The notes under the pieces: model-generated | Databases searched by the model: none | The model's input: the letters and a program-made list of their open reading frames with translations, nothing else | Told to the model about the DNA's origin: nothing | Assembly: GCA_047633055.1 (NCBI GenBank) | Contig: JBLIEI010000017.1 | Coordinates: 1-64,000 of the forward strand | DNA: 64,000 nucleotides | Direction of reading: 5' to 3' | Source of the DNA: CALJFL01 sp047633055 | GTDB taxonomy: Bacteria > Pseudomonadota > Gammaproteobacteria > Pseudomonadales > Halieaceae | Shown: one piece after another, positions 52,564 to 61,494 of the stretch | How the letters are laid out: every line of letters begins with the position of its first letter | How positions within the stretch are numbered: the first letter of the stretch is position 1 | Made by a program: the position numbers and the translations under genes

Positions 52564-53793
52564 TTGACACTAAATCGAAAAAACTCTCGCATTATTATTA
52601 TAGGTGCCAATTTCGCCGGACTTACTGCTGCGAGCAAGCTAAGTAAATCCCATGATGTAACAGTGATTGACACCAAGAAAAATTTTCAGTGGACACCAAA
52701 TATCCATGAAATTTTGTCGAACGTTAAAAAAGAAACCAGTCTCAGTTTAAATCTGGAAACCATTATCACAAGACTAGGACATTGTTTTATTAATCAGGCA
52801 GTTTCTAGTATTGACGGTGATTTACGAACAGTCACCTTAGATGACAAGCGAACACTAAGCTACGATGTGTTGTTGATAACATCTGGCCATACGCGATCAA
52901 ACTATGGCATTAAAGGTGCCAGCAAACACGCACATGGATTTCGAAATGCTGATGACGTAATGCAAATACATAACGATATTGAAGCAGTTCTTAATACCCA
53001 GAAACGCTCAATTTATATCAATATTATTGGTGGTGGCTTTACCGGCATAGAAGTTTTGGGCGAGTTATTACGCAAGTACGCAACAAACAAAAAACTGCAC
53101 TTTAATGTGATCGACAGCGCCTCAAGATTAGTAAAGGCTCTGCCGGAAAAGTTATCAGATGACATTTTAGACCAATGCAAAAACTATCAAATTAGTTTTT
53201 ACTTCGACAAAAATATTACTGAAGTTAAGAAATACAGCATTCATTTCAACGACAAAAAATCCATCAAATCGGACCTGACAATTTGGTCCGCAGGCACCAA
53301 GTTGCCTGACTACCTTGACAGCATAAATGCTGAAGATAGCTCTAGCGGAATTGCTGTTAATGCCTATTTACAAGCTAGAGGATTTAGCAATATCTTTGTC
53401 GCCGGTGATTCGGCCTCGCTGCCAACACTATTGCCCAAACAAGCCAGCATAGCCTTGGATATGGGCCCCCATGCAGCGATTAATATTTCTCGTTTTTGCG
53501 CTAAGAAGTCTTTAAAACCATTTAAATTCAAAACCAAACCGGTACTGCTATCGCTGGGTGATATCAATACTTACTTTATTCAAGGCAAGTTAGTGTTGGC
53601 AAGTCCTGTCCTTGCGGCAGCTAAAGAGGCAGTCTATCAGTTTTATATGGCTCGCCTCTCAACACTACTGCCGTCAGAGCAAAGGGCTTTTGGTCTGGCG
53701 AGCAGAGTCACTTTATCGACTGAGAAGCTATTGCTGGCTGAAATTTTGAAGTTAAGACCCAGAGTATTACTAGGGCGCAGTAAGGTTCTATAG
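52564..53793 (+). CDS. NADH dehydrogenase (NDH-2)-like FAD oxidoreductase
   Basis: A 409-residue pyridine nucleotide-disulphide oxidoreductase. The FAD fold is IIIIGANFAGLTAASKL; the NAD fold is IIGGGFTGIEVLGELL; the second FAD motif is NIFVAGDSASLP. There is no CxxC redox pair, which fits NDH-2 or sulfide:quinone-like enzymes. The start is TTG at 52564. It is much more AT-rich and lysine/asparagine-rich than its neighbours and lies between two IS6-type remnants, so transfer is likely. Confidence 0.82.
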   Translation: MTLNRKNSRIIIIGANFAGLTAASKLSKSHDVTVIDTKKNFQWTPNIHEILSNVKKETSLSLNLETIITRLGHCFINQAVSSIDGDLRTVTLDDKRTLSYDVLLITSGHTRSNYGIKGASKHAHGFRNADDVMQIHNDIEAVLNTQKRSIYINIIGGGFTGIEVLGELLRKYATNKKLHFNVIDSASRLVKALPEKLSDDILDQCKNYQISFYFDKNITEVKKYSIHFNDKKSIKSDLTIWSAGTKLPDYLDSINAEDSSSGIAVNAYLQARGFSNIFVAGDSASLPTLLPKQASIALDMGPHAAINISRFCAKKSLKPFKFKTKPVLLSLGDINTYFIQGKLVLASPVLAAAKEAVYQFYMARLSTLLPSEQRAFGLASRVTLSTEKLLLAEILKLRPRVLLGRSKVL

Positions 53794-53803
53794 CAGTATC
53801 AGT

Positions 53804-54117
53804 GGTACCGGCAAATTAAATCTCTGATGCCGGATGATATCCATGATAATTCGCAGTATGCTAAGAATAGGGCGGAGCAATCTCATGAACCGACCAGGAT
53901 GCGAATGCGGGTGATACGAAGGTTCAAATTGACACGGCAAGCGCAGAGTTTTTTGGATGCCTATGCCGCGGTGTCTAATCTATTTAGTTTGGGTAGGCAT
54001 AAGATTGGTGATTGGCTTTATCGCTATCTCAGGATAAGCGCTTTCACTGAGTGGAGTGCGTCAGTTTTATATTTACGTTTAACTGGGGCGACTCAAAAAA
54101 ATAAAAAAACTCAATAG
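53804..54117 (+). pseudogene. IS6-family transposase remnant (right copy)
   Basis: A left end GGTACCGGCAAATTAAA (53804-53820) is joined directly to the transposase C-terminal part: IHDNSQYAKNRAEQSHEPTRMR, RRFKLTRQAQSFLDAYAAVSNLFSLGRHK and YRYLRISAFTEWSA. The DDE core is deleted. The frame is open for 96 residues but cannot be a working transposase. Confidence 0.82.
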
Positions 54118-54163
54118 AACAGCCACATTGCTACGAAAAATTCCACAGAGAAAAAGGATGGGA

Positions 54164-54736
54164 ATGACTAATAAAAGGCATATCAAAAGCGATGTACTGC
54201 GACAACTCTATGGTATGCCACGTGATCTTGTGGTGAATGCGTATGCTCCCATGCTCGAAGAAACCAGTATCCATTTCATACAGAACAGCCCTTTTATTCT
54301 CATTTCGAGTATTAGTAAGGATGGCAATGTCGATATCAGTCCGAAGGGTGGTGAACCAGGATTTGTAAAAATCATTGATGAGCAGCACCTGGCTTTTCTA
54401 GACAAGCCGGGAAACAAAAAGCTGCACACCGTAGAAAATCTGTACAACTCTTCTAAGGTCGGACTGATGTTTATGATCCCTGGCGTTGGTGATTTTTTAA
54501 GAATTCATGGCGAGGCGTACGCGACCAACGATACCCAGATGATTGCCGAGATGGGAGGAAATGATCGGCACAACAAGTTGATTTTCCATGTCGAGATCAC
54601 CAAGGTGTTCCCACATTGCCCTTCAGCTGCGAAGCATTCGAAGCTATGGCAAGTGAACGAGAATAATGATGAGAGTATTCCCGGAGTCACAGCAATGGCC
54701 ATGTCTCTGGCGAAAAGCAGGGAAGCCCTTGAATAG
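54164..54736 (+). CDS. Pyridoxamine 5'-phosphate oxidase-like FMN protein
   Basis: A 190-residue split-barrel flavoprotein of the PPOX/DR2398-type group. FILISSISKDGNVDISPKGG and GFVKIIDEQHLAFLDKPGNKKLHTVENLYNSSKVGLMFMIPG form the FMN barrel; HVEITKVFPHCPSA ends it. The start at 54164 (MTNKRH) follows AAGGATGGG; an upstream in-frame codon at 54128 (TTG) is less likely. Substrate unknown; it may reduce or sequester a flavin-linked compound. Confidence 0.82.
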   Translation: MTNKRHIKSDVLRQLYGMPRDLVVNAYAPMLEETSIHFIQNSPFILISSISKDGNVDISPKGGEPGFVKIIDEQHLAFLDKPGNKKLHTVENLYNSSKVGLMFMIPGVGDFLRIHGEAYATNDTQMIAEMGGNDRHNKLIFHVEITKVFPHCPSAAKHSKLWQVNENNDESIPGVTAMAMSLAKSREALE

Positions 54737-54774
54737 TGATAAGCGGCAAGTAAAATCATAAAATTGAGGGAATA

Positions 54775-54956
54775 ACACGGGGACACAGGGACAGACCACG
54801 TTTAAGGACGGCTAAGATTTTCCAATAGTTAGGGGTTTTCGTTCCATAATTTTTATTGGATTTACGAATTTTTGAATCACGCCGCTAGAAGCATCAGCGA
54901 AAAGAATTTCAAGGTGCCTCGAAGACTACTTGAGAAGTTAAACGTGGTCTGCCCCC
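54775..54956. repeat. Deletion derivative of the RAYT element
   Basis: GGGACAGACCACG (54788-54800) opens a segment that follows bases 505-650 of the RAYT element almost throughout, including TTTAAGG-CGGCTAAGAT, GCCGCTAGAAGCATC and CCTCGAAGA. The transposase start codon is GTG here and the gene ends after a few codons, joined to an inverted end near 54943 (CGTGGTCTGCCCC). It is a MITE-like element born from the RAYT gene by internal deletion. ACACGGGG/ACACAGGG duplications adjoin the left end. The remaining bases 54957-55048 hold no gene that I can see. Confidence 0.85.
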
Positions 54957-55048
54957 GGTTCACTTGTTAACGTGATTTCAGGATAAGTTTGACGGGCCAT
55001 GCTATTTACGCGTAGCGTATCTGTCTCACTAGCTCGCGAGGGTAAAAT

Positions 55049-55681
55049 ATGGACGGCATCCACGACTTGGGCGGCATGGACGGTTTCGGCAAAATAACCG
55101 TTGAAAAAAACGAACCCACCTTTCATAACCAATGGGAGGGTGAGGCTTTTGCACTTAATATCGTCGCTATTGGCATACTGCAAAAATATAACCCCGATGA
55201 ATATCGCCACGCTCTAGAACGAATGAATCCATATGACTACTTAGACGCCAGCTATTACGAGCGAGTGTTTACTGGCGTAGCTTCTTTGTTAATCGAAAAG
55301 GGATTGATTAGTAAGCGTGAGCTAGTTTCGAAAGTTTCGGGAAATTACCCTTTGGCAAGACCAAATTCGATTGTAGAAAAAAATAGTAAAGATACTCCAA
55401 ACGCGCCCAAATTTGCGGTTGGCGATCGCGTTAAAGTCCGAAATAATCATACGCCAGGTCACACTCGGATGCCCGCGTATGTGCGCGGTCGCGAAGGTGA
55501 AATTATTCACGTAGCACCTTATTTTTCTTTTCCCGATAATGCGGCGCATGGCGGCACTTTCCGAGAAGAGCCTACCTATCATGTCATGTTCACTCGTTCA
55601 GAGTTATGGAATGATGATGAAGCTAACAGCGACACTGTGGTTGTCGATTTATGGGAAAGCTATCTGGAGGAAGTGTTGTGA
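55049..55681 (+). CDS. nthB: Nitrile hydratase beta subunit
   Basis: A 210-residue beta chain of nitrile hydratase, which converts nitriles to amides as an alpha-beta pair. The start MDGIHDLGGMDGFGKI is the family's canonical N-terminus. FAVGDRVKVRNNHTPGHTRMPAYVRGREGEI is the SH3-like barrel of the C-terminal half, with LWESYLEEVL at the end. The order beta then alpha is that of Co-type operons. The GTG of the alpha gene overlaps its stop. Confidence 0.95.
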   Translation: MDGIHDLGGMDGFGKITVEKNEPTFHNQWEGEAFALNIVAIGILQKYNPDEYRHALERMNPYDYLDASYYERVFTGVASLLIEKGLISKRELVSKVSGNYPLARPNSIVEKNSKDTPNAPKFAVGDRVKVRNNHTPGHTRMPAYVRGREGEIIHVAPYFSFPDNAAHGGTFREEPTYHVMFTRSELWNDDEANSDTVVVDLWESYLEEVL

Positions 55682-56262
55682 CACAGACCAACGCAAGCCC
55701 GGAGCAACGAGTAAATGCATTAAAAACAACACTTGAAGATAAAAAATTGATTCCAGAGGGTGCTTTAGAGCAAGTTGTTCACGACTATGAAAAGGAAATT
55801 AACTGGCACAACGGCGCAAAAGTAGTTGCTCGCGCTTGGTTAGATCCTGAATACCGTAAAAGCCTGTTATACGACGGCACAGCCGCTTGCGCCCAACTCG
55901 GCTTTGAAGGTATTCAGGGAGAATACATCGTGGCCTTAGAATGTTTACCTAACACTCACCATGCTGTTGTTTGTACACAATGTTCCTGTACGCCTTGGCC
56001 CGTTTTGGGTTTGCCGCCAACCTGGTATAAAAGCCTTGAATACAGAGCAAGAGTCGTTAGAAACTCACGGCAAGTACTTCATGAGCTCGGACTGGATCTG
56101 CCCAGTAATGTCAATATCCAAGTATGGGACACAACAGCAGAAACGCGATACATTGTATTACCGCTCCAACCGATTGAAACGATTGGTTGGAGCGAGGAAG
56201 AACTGCTAAAAATAATAAGCCGTGAATCGATGTTTGGTATTGCACAGGTTATTGCGCGCTAA
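55678..56262 (+). CDS. nthA: Nitrile hydratase alpha subunit (Co-type)
   Basis: A 194-residue alpha chain. The metal claw VCTQCSCTPWPVLGLPP (Cys99, Cys102, Ser103, Cys104) has Thr after the first cysteine, the mark of cobalt rather than iron (Ser) enzymes. The cysteines are oxidised after assembly. The start is GTG at 55678, overlapping the beta stop, behind GGAGGA. The frame ends at ESMFGIAQVIAR, close to the family's end, and an IS6 3' fragment begins at the stop codon. The activator gene that normally follows is absent. Confidence 0.95.
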   Translation: MTQTNASPEQRVNALKTTLEDKKLIPEGALEQVVHDYEKEINWHNGAKVVARAWLDPEYRKSLLYDGTAACAQLGFEGIQGEYIVALECLPNTHHAVVCTQCSCTPWPVLGLPPTWYKSLEYRARVVRNSRQVLHELGLDLPSNVNIQVWDTTAETRYIVLPLQPIETIGWSEEELLKIISRESMFGIAQVIAR

Positions 56263-56332
56263 ATGGAGTAGGGCTGTTGCTTGAGATATGAGCTTAGATT
56301 TCTCTGACCTCAAAGAACTAATCTGTCGATAC
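56262..56332 (+). mobile_element. IS6-type 3' end fragment
   Basis: AATGGAGTAGGGCTGTTGCTT, then TGAGCTTAGATTT and CTGTCGATAC resemble the element end seen at 6300-6385 and 52385-52472. It abuts the nitrile hydratase alpha stop. Confidence 0.65.
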
Positions 56333-56371
56333 TAAAGCAAACCAGCTTAACCCCGAAGTACGCTTGCCGAA

Positions 56372-56770
56372 CTAAGACTTATTGCGGTAAGCCGGTGGGC
56401 TCTGTTCCATGCGGTTGCGGAACGCACGCCTAAAGTTTGGCGGGTTCTGATAACCCAGAGCGACGGAAATTGATTCCACGCTCTCGTTAGGCTCTCTCAG
56501 GTGTTCACGGGCCCTTCTGTCAAACACGGTATTTCGCAAAACACGAAAACTTGTGCCCTCAAGTGCCAAGCGACGATTGAGCGTGCAAGTAGATACGTTG
56601 AGTTGCCTGGCAACCTGAGGCAAGGGTGGCTGGGAGGTTCTGAGAAATACTTTGCAGATGGCTGCTATAGACCTCCCTATCCACCTTACCTCGCTCTTTG
56701 ATGCGCGCCGAGAGTTGTTGAAGTGCTTGATGCCAACGTTCATCGTGAAAAGAAGGTGATGGCATGTCCA
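56372..56770 (-). pseudogene. AraC-family regulator, broken C-terminal fragment
   Basis: The two HTH helices are visible (VARQLNVSTCTLNRRLALEGTSF and ESISVALGYQNPPNFRRAFRNRMEQSPPAYR), but the reading shifts frame near 56640: the upstream part (DERWHQALQQLSARIKERGK) is in another frame. The ligand domain is missing. It is the remains of an OruR-type regulator like those at 20275 and 49495. Confidence 0.75.
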
Positions 56771-57211
56771 GCCAATAGGGGTAGCACTACGCTGTGCAGA
56801 GTCGGCGCCACACCCATGGCAACTCCCAGCGGTCCTAGCGCCAGCGGCGTCTTATGCTGCCCAATTTAGGCTGTTTTATATTGCTCCTCAGCGTTGGTGA
56901 GTTTTTTTTGGAATGAAAAAAGCAGCTTGAGGTGGCTTTGTTAGACGCAAAAGAACGATATCGTATTTTCAAAAGAGAACACCCTGGAGTTGCGCGTGGT
57001 GATTGGGCTTATTGCTTTCGCCCTCTCAATTGCCGCACTGAAATAACGGCAGATGACGCGCTATCACGGGGTCCTAGCGCTCAATAGTAAACACTGAATC
57101 TCTGTGACTCCGGCGAGACGTGGCAAGGGCAGTGCAAGGCGACAAGAACTAACAGCAGAAGGAAGAAAAAACCACTGGCGGACAGGTATCGGGAAATGAT
57201 CGGGTCACGGC
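56771..57211. other. Region with no supported gene
   Basis: Only short, broken frames were seen. A sequence near 56790-56830 may be the rest of the decayed AraC gene. Confidence 0.35.
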
Positions 57212-57285
57212 GATTGAGCAAGCGTTTGATATTGATGTTACGACTTGTGATTACTGTGGCTATGCGGTCAATATAATAGCACGGC
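57212..57285 (+). pseudogene. IS91-type transposase fragment
   Basis: FDIDVTTCDYCGYAVNIIA matches the C-x2-C segment of the element at 12141 (FNIDIEICGRCGGAVKVIA). Upstream frames are shifted. Only about 25 codons are recognisable. Confidence 0.6.
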
Positions 57286-57378
57286 GCGTGCCTGCACGTC
57301 GGTACGTGACAGCATGTAGTTCGTCTTTAAATAATTGAGTTTGGGCATTTATTCCGCTTATACTGCGCTCCAACTGCT

Positions 57379-58290
57379 CTACTTCCCAAGTCCCGGAAAA
57401 AACATATTAGTCGTCCGTTGATAATCTTTATACCCAGGCCGTTTCAGCACAGAATAATGTTCTGACGGTATGGCCCCAGTATGAAACACCAGGGTGCTGT
57501 ACATCTTCCAAGAGGCAAAGAGTAGTCCGACTCCCAGGAACAGCCACACAGGTAAAGCTTCTACTTCATACAGGGCTATCCAAGAAGGTATCGAAGCAAC
57601 GATCAGTCCGTTCCAAACCATCCACTCGGCAAAGTAGTTAGGATGCCGGGTATATTTCCACAGGCCCACATTACAAACCCGGTTTCTTTCCCCGGCTTTC
57701 TTCATCTTCAGTAAGAAACTCAGCTTTTGCATATCGGCCATCGATTCCATAGCAAAGGCACTCAACCATATCAACAAGCCTATAACCTCCAGTATGTGTA
57801 GCTGTCTGCTGGGGTTGGCGGCTATAACAAAGGCGGGCATTGCTAAGAAAGAAGCGTTTGCTAATCCCTGCCAGAGGGCGTCGACTTGCATAGCTAGTGG
57901 TGTATTGGTTTTACCTGCGTCTATCCAACGCTGTTTTTGATATTCGTATCTAGGGAACTCCTTCTGTAAGCGTCCTGCCTTCCATAGCTTTAACGCCCCG
58001 AAGCCCATACGGCCCCCGGCAAAAACATAGGCGATACTCACTAAGGCAATACGTAAGGGGTCACCATCACTGTAAAGCCACGTTAGACCACCAATCAGCG
58101 TCAGTCCCAGTGGCCAGCCTATATCCACGTAGGACATTCTGCCGGTCATCCAAATGGGCAGGCATACAACGAGGCTAAACAGCAGTAATTGCAGTAGGCC
58201 GTTGACAAGCCCAATGGCTGCAAAGGTGTTGGTAAGCAGTATTAATGCCCAGCCGGCAATGAAGGGGATGAGCGGATAGAAATACTTCAT
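57379..58290 (-). CDS. DUF1295 membrane protein (steroid 5-alpha-reductase-like)
   Basis: A 303-residue multi-pass protein. The C-terminal signature NVGLWKYTRHPNYFAEWMVWNGL is the DUF1295/ICMT-type motif, following seven helices that begin PFIAGWALILLTNTF. DUF1295 proteins are presumed NADPH-type reductases or methyltransferase relatives of unknown substrate. It stands alone between broken DNA and the sensor kinase. Confidence 0.85.
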   Translation of the reverse strand: MKYFYPLIPFIAGWALILLTNTFAAIGLVNGLLQLLLFSLVVCLPIWMTGRMSYVDIGWPLGLTLIGGLTWLYSDGDPLRIALVSIAYVFAGGRMGFGALKLWKAGRLQKEFPRYEYQKQRWIDAGKTNTPLAMQVDALWQGLANASFLAMPAFVIAANPSRQLHILEVIGLLIWLSAFAMESMADMQKLSFLLKMKKAGERNRVCNVGLWKYTRHPNYFAEWMVWNGLIVASIPSWIALYEVEALPVWLFLGVGLLFASWKMYSTLVFHTGAIPSEHYSVLKRPGYKDYQRTTNMFFPGLGK

Positions 58291-58655
58291 GGGATTAACT
58301 GGGTTGCTCGTATTTAGGTGGGGGAAAGTATCAGCGACGTTTAGCCAGAGACTAGCACAGCCGGGCTGTCGTAGTCGGATGATCTAAGCTATAGAGTCGG
58401 ATACGTCGATGGCTATAAGCCACTGATTTATTTCGAAATGGCGGGTGTTCGCAGACTTGAACTGCGGCCCTGCCCATTATAAGTCGGATGGAGTACAGAA
58501 TATTCGGGCGGTAAGCTGAAGAAAGATAACGGGTCTTTTGATGGCGCGGGGCAGGGTGGCCACGAACGAGCTTATGCCGAGCCTGGTTGTTGGTGATGCC
58601 GAAACGGTTTGAAGTATCTTGATTAAGGTAATCCATCTCCTTCTAACAATGCATA
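58291..58655. other. Intergenic region with dispersed repeat copy 2
   Basis: Bases 58476-58600 repeat the order of words found at 38673-38796 (ATTATAAGTCGGATGG, GAAAGATAACGGG, TTTTGATGG, GCGGGGCA, GAGCTTATGC). The rest shows no gene. Confidence 0.45.
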
Positions 58656-60389
58656 CTAACGAGTAATCGGCAGCGTGATTGTGAACCGGGCACCATCATC
58701 GGTATTCTCAACGGCAATCGTTCCCTTCATGTCCCGGACAATACCGTAACTGACAGACAGCCCCAACCCCGTCCCCTGACCCATTTCCTTGGTCGTGTAG
58801 AATGGATCGAAGATGCGGTGCAGATCATCGCCAGAAATACCCCCGCCAGTATCCTGAGTTGTAATATGCACAGCATTATCGACTTCAAATACCCGCAACG
58901 TGATTTTCGGCTCTCCCTCACTTTCATTTATGGCATCTCGGGCGTTGGTGAGAAGATTCAAGATCACTTGCTCCATTTGAATGGTGTGGCCCAAAACACG
59001 CCCGCAATCTTCCGAGAGTTCCGTCACAACCTCAATTCCAGCCAATCGCAATTGCTCGGCCATAAGATCAACCGCATTCATCACCACATTTCTGGGATCA
59101 ATCAATTCTGGGATTTCCTTCGCCTCGCGCCCGAACATCTTCATGTGATCAATGATCGCTGCCGCACGTGCTGTCTGCCCCTCTATGCGCGCTAGTTTAT
59201 CGGTGAGGTATCCGGGATCAAGGGGGCCCTGAGCAATCTTCTTACGGATGTTCCCCGAGACCATGCGAATCACATTCAGTGGTTGGTTTAATTCATGTGC
59301 GACTGATGTCGCCATTTCTCCCAGTGTTGCCAGCTTAGATGATTGAATGATTTGGGCAGCGGCTTCTCTGCGTTCGATCTCCTGTTCAGCCCTTATTTTA
59401 TTGAGCTCTGTAATGTCCTGACCTACGCCAATCACACCGATGGAGTTACCCGAGGCATTACGCCGTGTTGTGGAATTAAGTAACACATCAATGCGATCCC
59501 CTGACGGAGTGAACAGCGGGAATTCAAAGTTTGCAGTTTCTTCGCCGGCAAGAGCTCTTGCCAGAACCTCGCCTACCGAATCCTTATAATTCTGTGTAAT
59601 TAGATCAGCCACAAGGTTCCGGCCGAACACTTCGGTCTTACTAAAGCCAGTGATCATTTCTGACTTCTGGTTCCATTCGTTAATATTTCCTTGCGCATCG
59701 ATACCGAAGATCGGGGCGTTCGCAGTATCAATCAACCGCGTCATATCCTCTGCAATTCTCACATTATCGGCGACCGATATATCGAGTTGTTGAGATTTAA
59801 AATGCAAAGCATTGACTAGACGCTGGACCAGGTACGACGCAGATCCTCCAAAGAACAAAAGCGCAAGTATGGCAAGGTCCCAGTCGGTATGGGGCAGCAG
59901 GTACGGTTTTACACCGGTACTGATTGTGGGCTCGATCATGACCGCGATATAGGGTGCTAACAGCATGACCAGAGTGATACAGACCGAGATGATAAGCCCT
60001 GTGTAGCCAAAGCCGATTGTCGTTATGACCATGGCCGTGACGAAGGCCGATTCGGAATTCGCAGAGAACCCAAACTGTAAGACGCCAGCTGTGCCCACAA
60101 GCATGAAAAACACGATAATAAAATTCAGCCTAAACTTGCGTAGCTTAGGTGTAAATGCAAAGACCAGCAGGGCCGAGTACAAGATGAGTTGCAGCGTGTA
60201 GAGGCCCAGCCAGCCGGTATCAAAGTATCTTGAAATGCTTAGAAATACCAAAGCCGTGCATGTGACAACCAAGAATAATAGGTATCCGCCCAAAACTGGG
60301 TCTAGCTCTTTTCTTATGGATGTGACGTCAGCAGTCTCTGTTAATCTCTCATAGCCGATATTTAAGCGACCCCAAATCCACTTCTTCAT
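58656..60389 (-). CDS. PAS-domain sensor histidine kinase
   Basis: A 577-residue kinase. Five to six membrane helices cover about 30-190; a PAS domain at about 210-330 (DTANAPIFGIDAQGNINEWN to GVGQDITELN) precedes the phospho-acceptor region GEMATSVAHELNQPLNVI (His365) and the ATPase (NLLTNARDAI, then DTGGGIS and GTGLGLSVSYGIV). It resembles NtrB/DctB kinases. No response regulator lies beside it, so it is an orphan kinase in this window. Confidence 0.92.
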   Translation of the reverse strand: MKKWIWGRLNIGYERLTETADVTSIRKELDPVLGGYLLFLVVTCTALVFLSISRYFDTGWLGLYTLQLILYSALLVFAFTPKLRKFRLNFIIVFFMLVGTAGVLQFGFSANSESAFVTAMVITTIGFGYTGLIISVCITLVMLLAPYIAVMIEPTISTGVKPYLLPHTDWDLAILALLFFGGSASYLVQRLVNALHFKSQQLDISVADNVRIAEDMTRLIDTANAPIFGIDAQGNINEWNQKSEMITGFSKTEVFGRNLVADLITQNYKDSVGEVLARALAGEETANFEFPLFTPSGDRIDVLLNSTTRRNASGNSIGVIGVGQDITELNKIRAEQEIERREAAAQIIQSSKLATLGEMATSVAHELNQPLNVIRMVSGNIRKKIAQGPLDPGYLTDKLARIEGQTARAAAIIDHMKMFGREAKEIPELIDPRNVVMNAVDLMAEQLRLAGIEVVTELSEDCGRVLGHTIQMEQVILNLLTNARDAINESEGEPKITLRVFEVDNAVHITTQDTGGGISGDDLHRIFDPFYTTKEMGQGTGLGLSVSYGIVRDMKGTIAVENTDDGARFTITLPITR

Positions 60390-60438
60390 GAGTGACCTCT
60401 TGAGTGTGAACGACTACCAGCGCACCTGAAGTATACGA

Positions 60439-60500
60439 TATATAAACAGTCTGTTGAAGCCTGTTGTGAGTAGAGAATCTCACTGATTCTGCTAACTGAA
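60439..60500. repeat. Dispersed repeat, copy 1 of a second family
   Basis: TATATAAACAG, CCTGTTGTGAG and CTGATTCTG occur in this order and again at 61678-61729, bracketing the homocysteine S-methyltransferase gene. A looser third copy is near 11941. Confidence 0.55.
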
Positions 60501-60588
60501 TACCTCAATGTCGATGGAAAAAACGCGTTTCAGGCGCTGTTACCGCACGCCTGGTCCCAGGTCCTAGCGGCATGACAATCGGCAACGC

Positions 60589-61494
60589 CTAAATAAATCC
60601 TTCGCTGCTTAGTCTGCTATGCAAGGCTTTGATATGCGCCGGTCCAATTTCGCAGCAGCCACCAATGATTGTCGCTCCGTTTCTTGCCCAACTCATTGCA
60701 TGTTCAGCATATTGTTGTGGGCTCATGTCTCGACGCATTTCAAGCTCCTCGACAGTGTCCCCAGGGTACAATGAGTTTACCGATATAAAACCATTAGCAT
60801 AAGCGCCAAATCTACGCTGCTCCATCCTCAACAGCGACCAACACGCGCTGATTGCTTCAGGCTGACTACAGTTTAATAATGTTGCTTGGATATCGAAAGA
60901 ATCGAGTGCTTGTAAGGCGTCTTTTAAGGACTCACCGCTACGTAATTGCTCTGGATGATCATCACTGACTGTCAATGCAACCCATACAGGTTTACGACTT
61001 TCAAGTGCAGCAGTGCAGGCTGCACGTGCTTCGGTAATAGACGACATTGTTTCGCAGATAAACAGATCGCTAGCCGGAGCTTGTAATTCAACAAGGCGAC
61101 GGTAGGTCGCAAGCGAGTCTTCAAACGACGAGAAGGTATCTGGACGGTAGCTAGCAACTAAAGGCGGAAGGCAGCCTGCTATCGCAACATCTTTACACTG
61201 TGCCAATTCAACGGCCTCTTGGGCTGCATTCATGGCCTGTTGATGCAGATTTTCTAATTGATCTAGTTCATTTTCTCTTTTTAGGCGCTCTGGTGTCGCA
61301 GTATAGGTATTGAGCGTGATCACGCGTGAACCGCTATCAATAAACTCACGATGCAAATCTCTTACCAGTATTGGTTCATTCAGCATGATGTCAGCAGACC
61401 ACATAGGAGTAACTGCACGGGAACTTCTGCGCAATAACTCTTGGCCCATACCGCCATCAAGTAGTGTTATGACACCGATTACATTTGCTCCCAT
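60589..61494 (-). CDS. Homocysteine S-methyltransferase family protein
   Basis: A 301-residue zinc-dependent methyltransferase: LLDGGMGQELLRR at the start, ITLNTYTATPERL, and the zinc ligands Cys209 (LLNCSQPEA) plus Cys280/Cys281 (GGCCEIGPAHIKAL). It transfers methyl from S-methylmethionine or betaine-type donors to homocysteine or similar thiols. The substrate is not determined. It could act in sulfur metabolism, but the MddA-like gene is far away. Confidence 0.9.
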   Translation of the reverse strand: MGANVIGVITLLDGGMGQELLRRSSRAVTPMWSADIMLNEPILVRDLHREFIDSGSRVITLNTYTATPERLKRENELDQLENLHQQAMNAAQEAVELAQCKDVAIAGCLPPLVASYRPDTFSSFEDSLATYRRLVELQAPASDLFICETMSSITEARAACTAALESRKPVWVALTVSDDHPEQLRSGESLKDALQALDSFDIQATLLNCSQPEAISACWSLLRMEQRRFGAYANGFISVNSLYPGDTVEELEMRRDMSPQQYAEHAMSWARNGATIIGGCCEIGPAHIKALHSRLSSEGFI

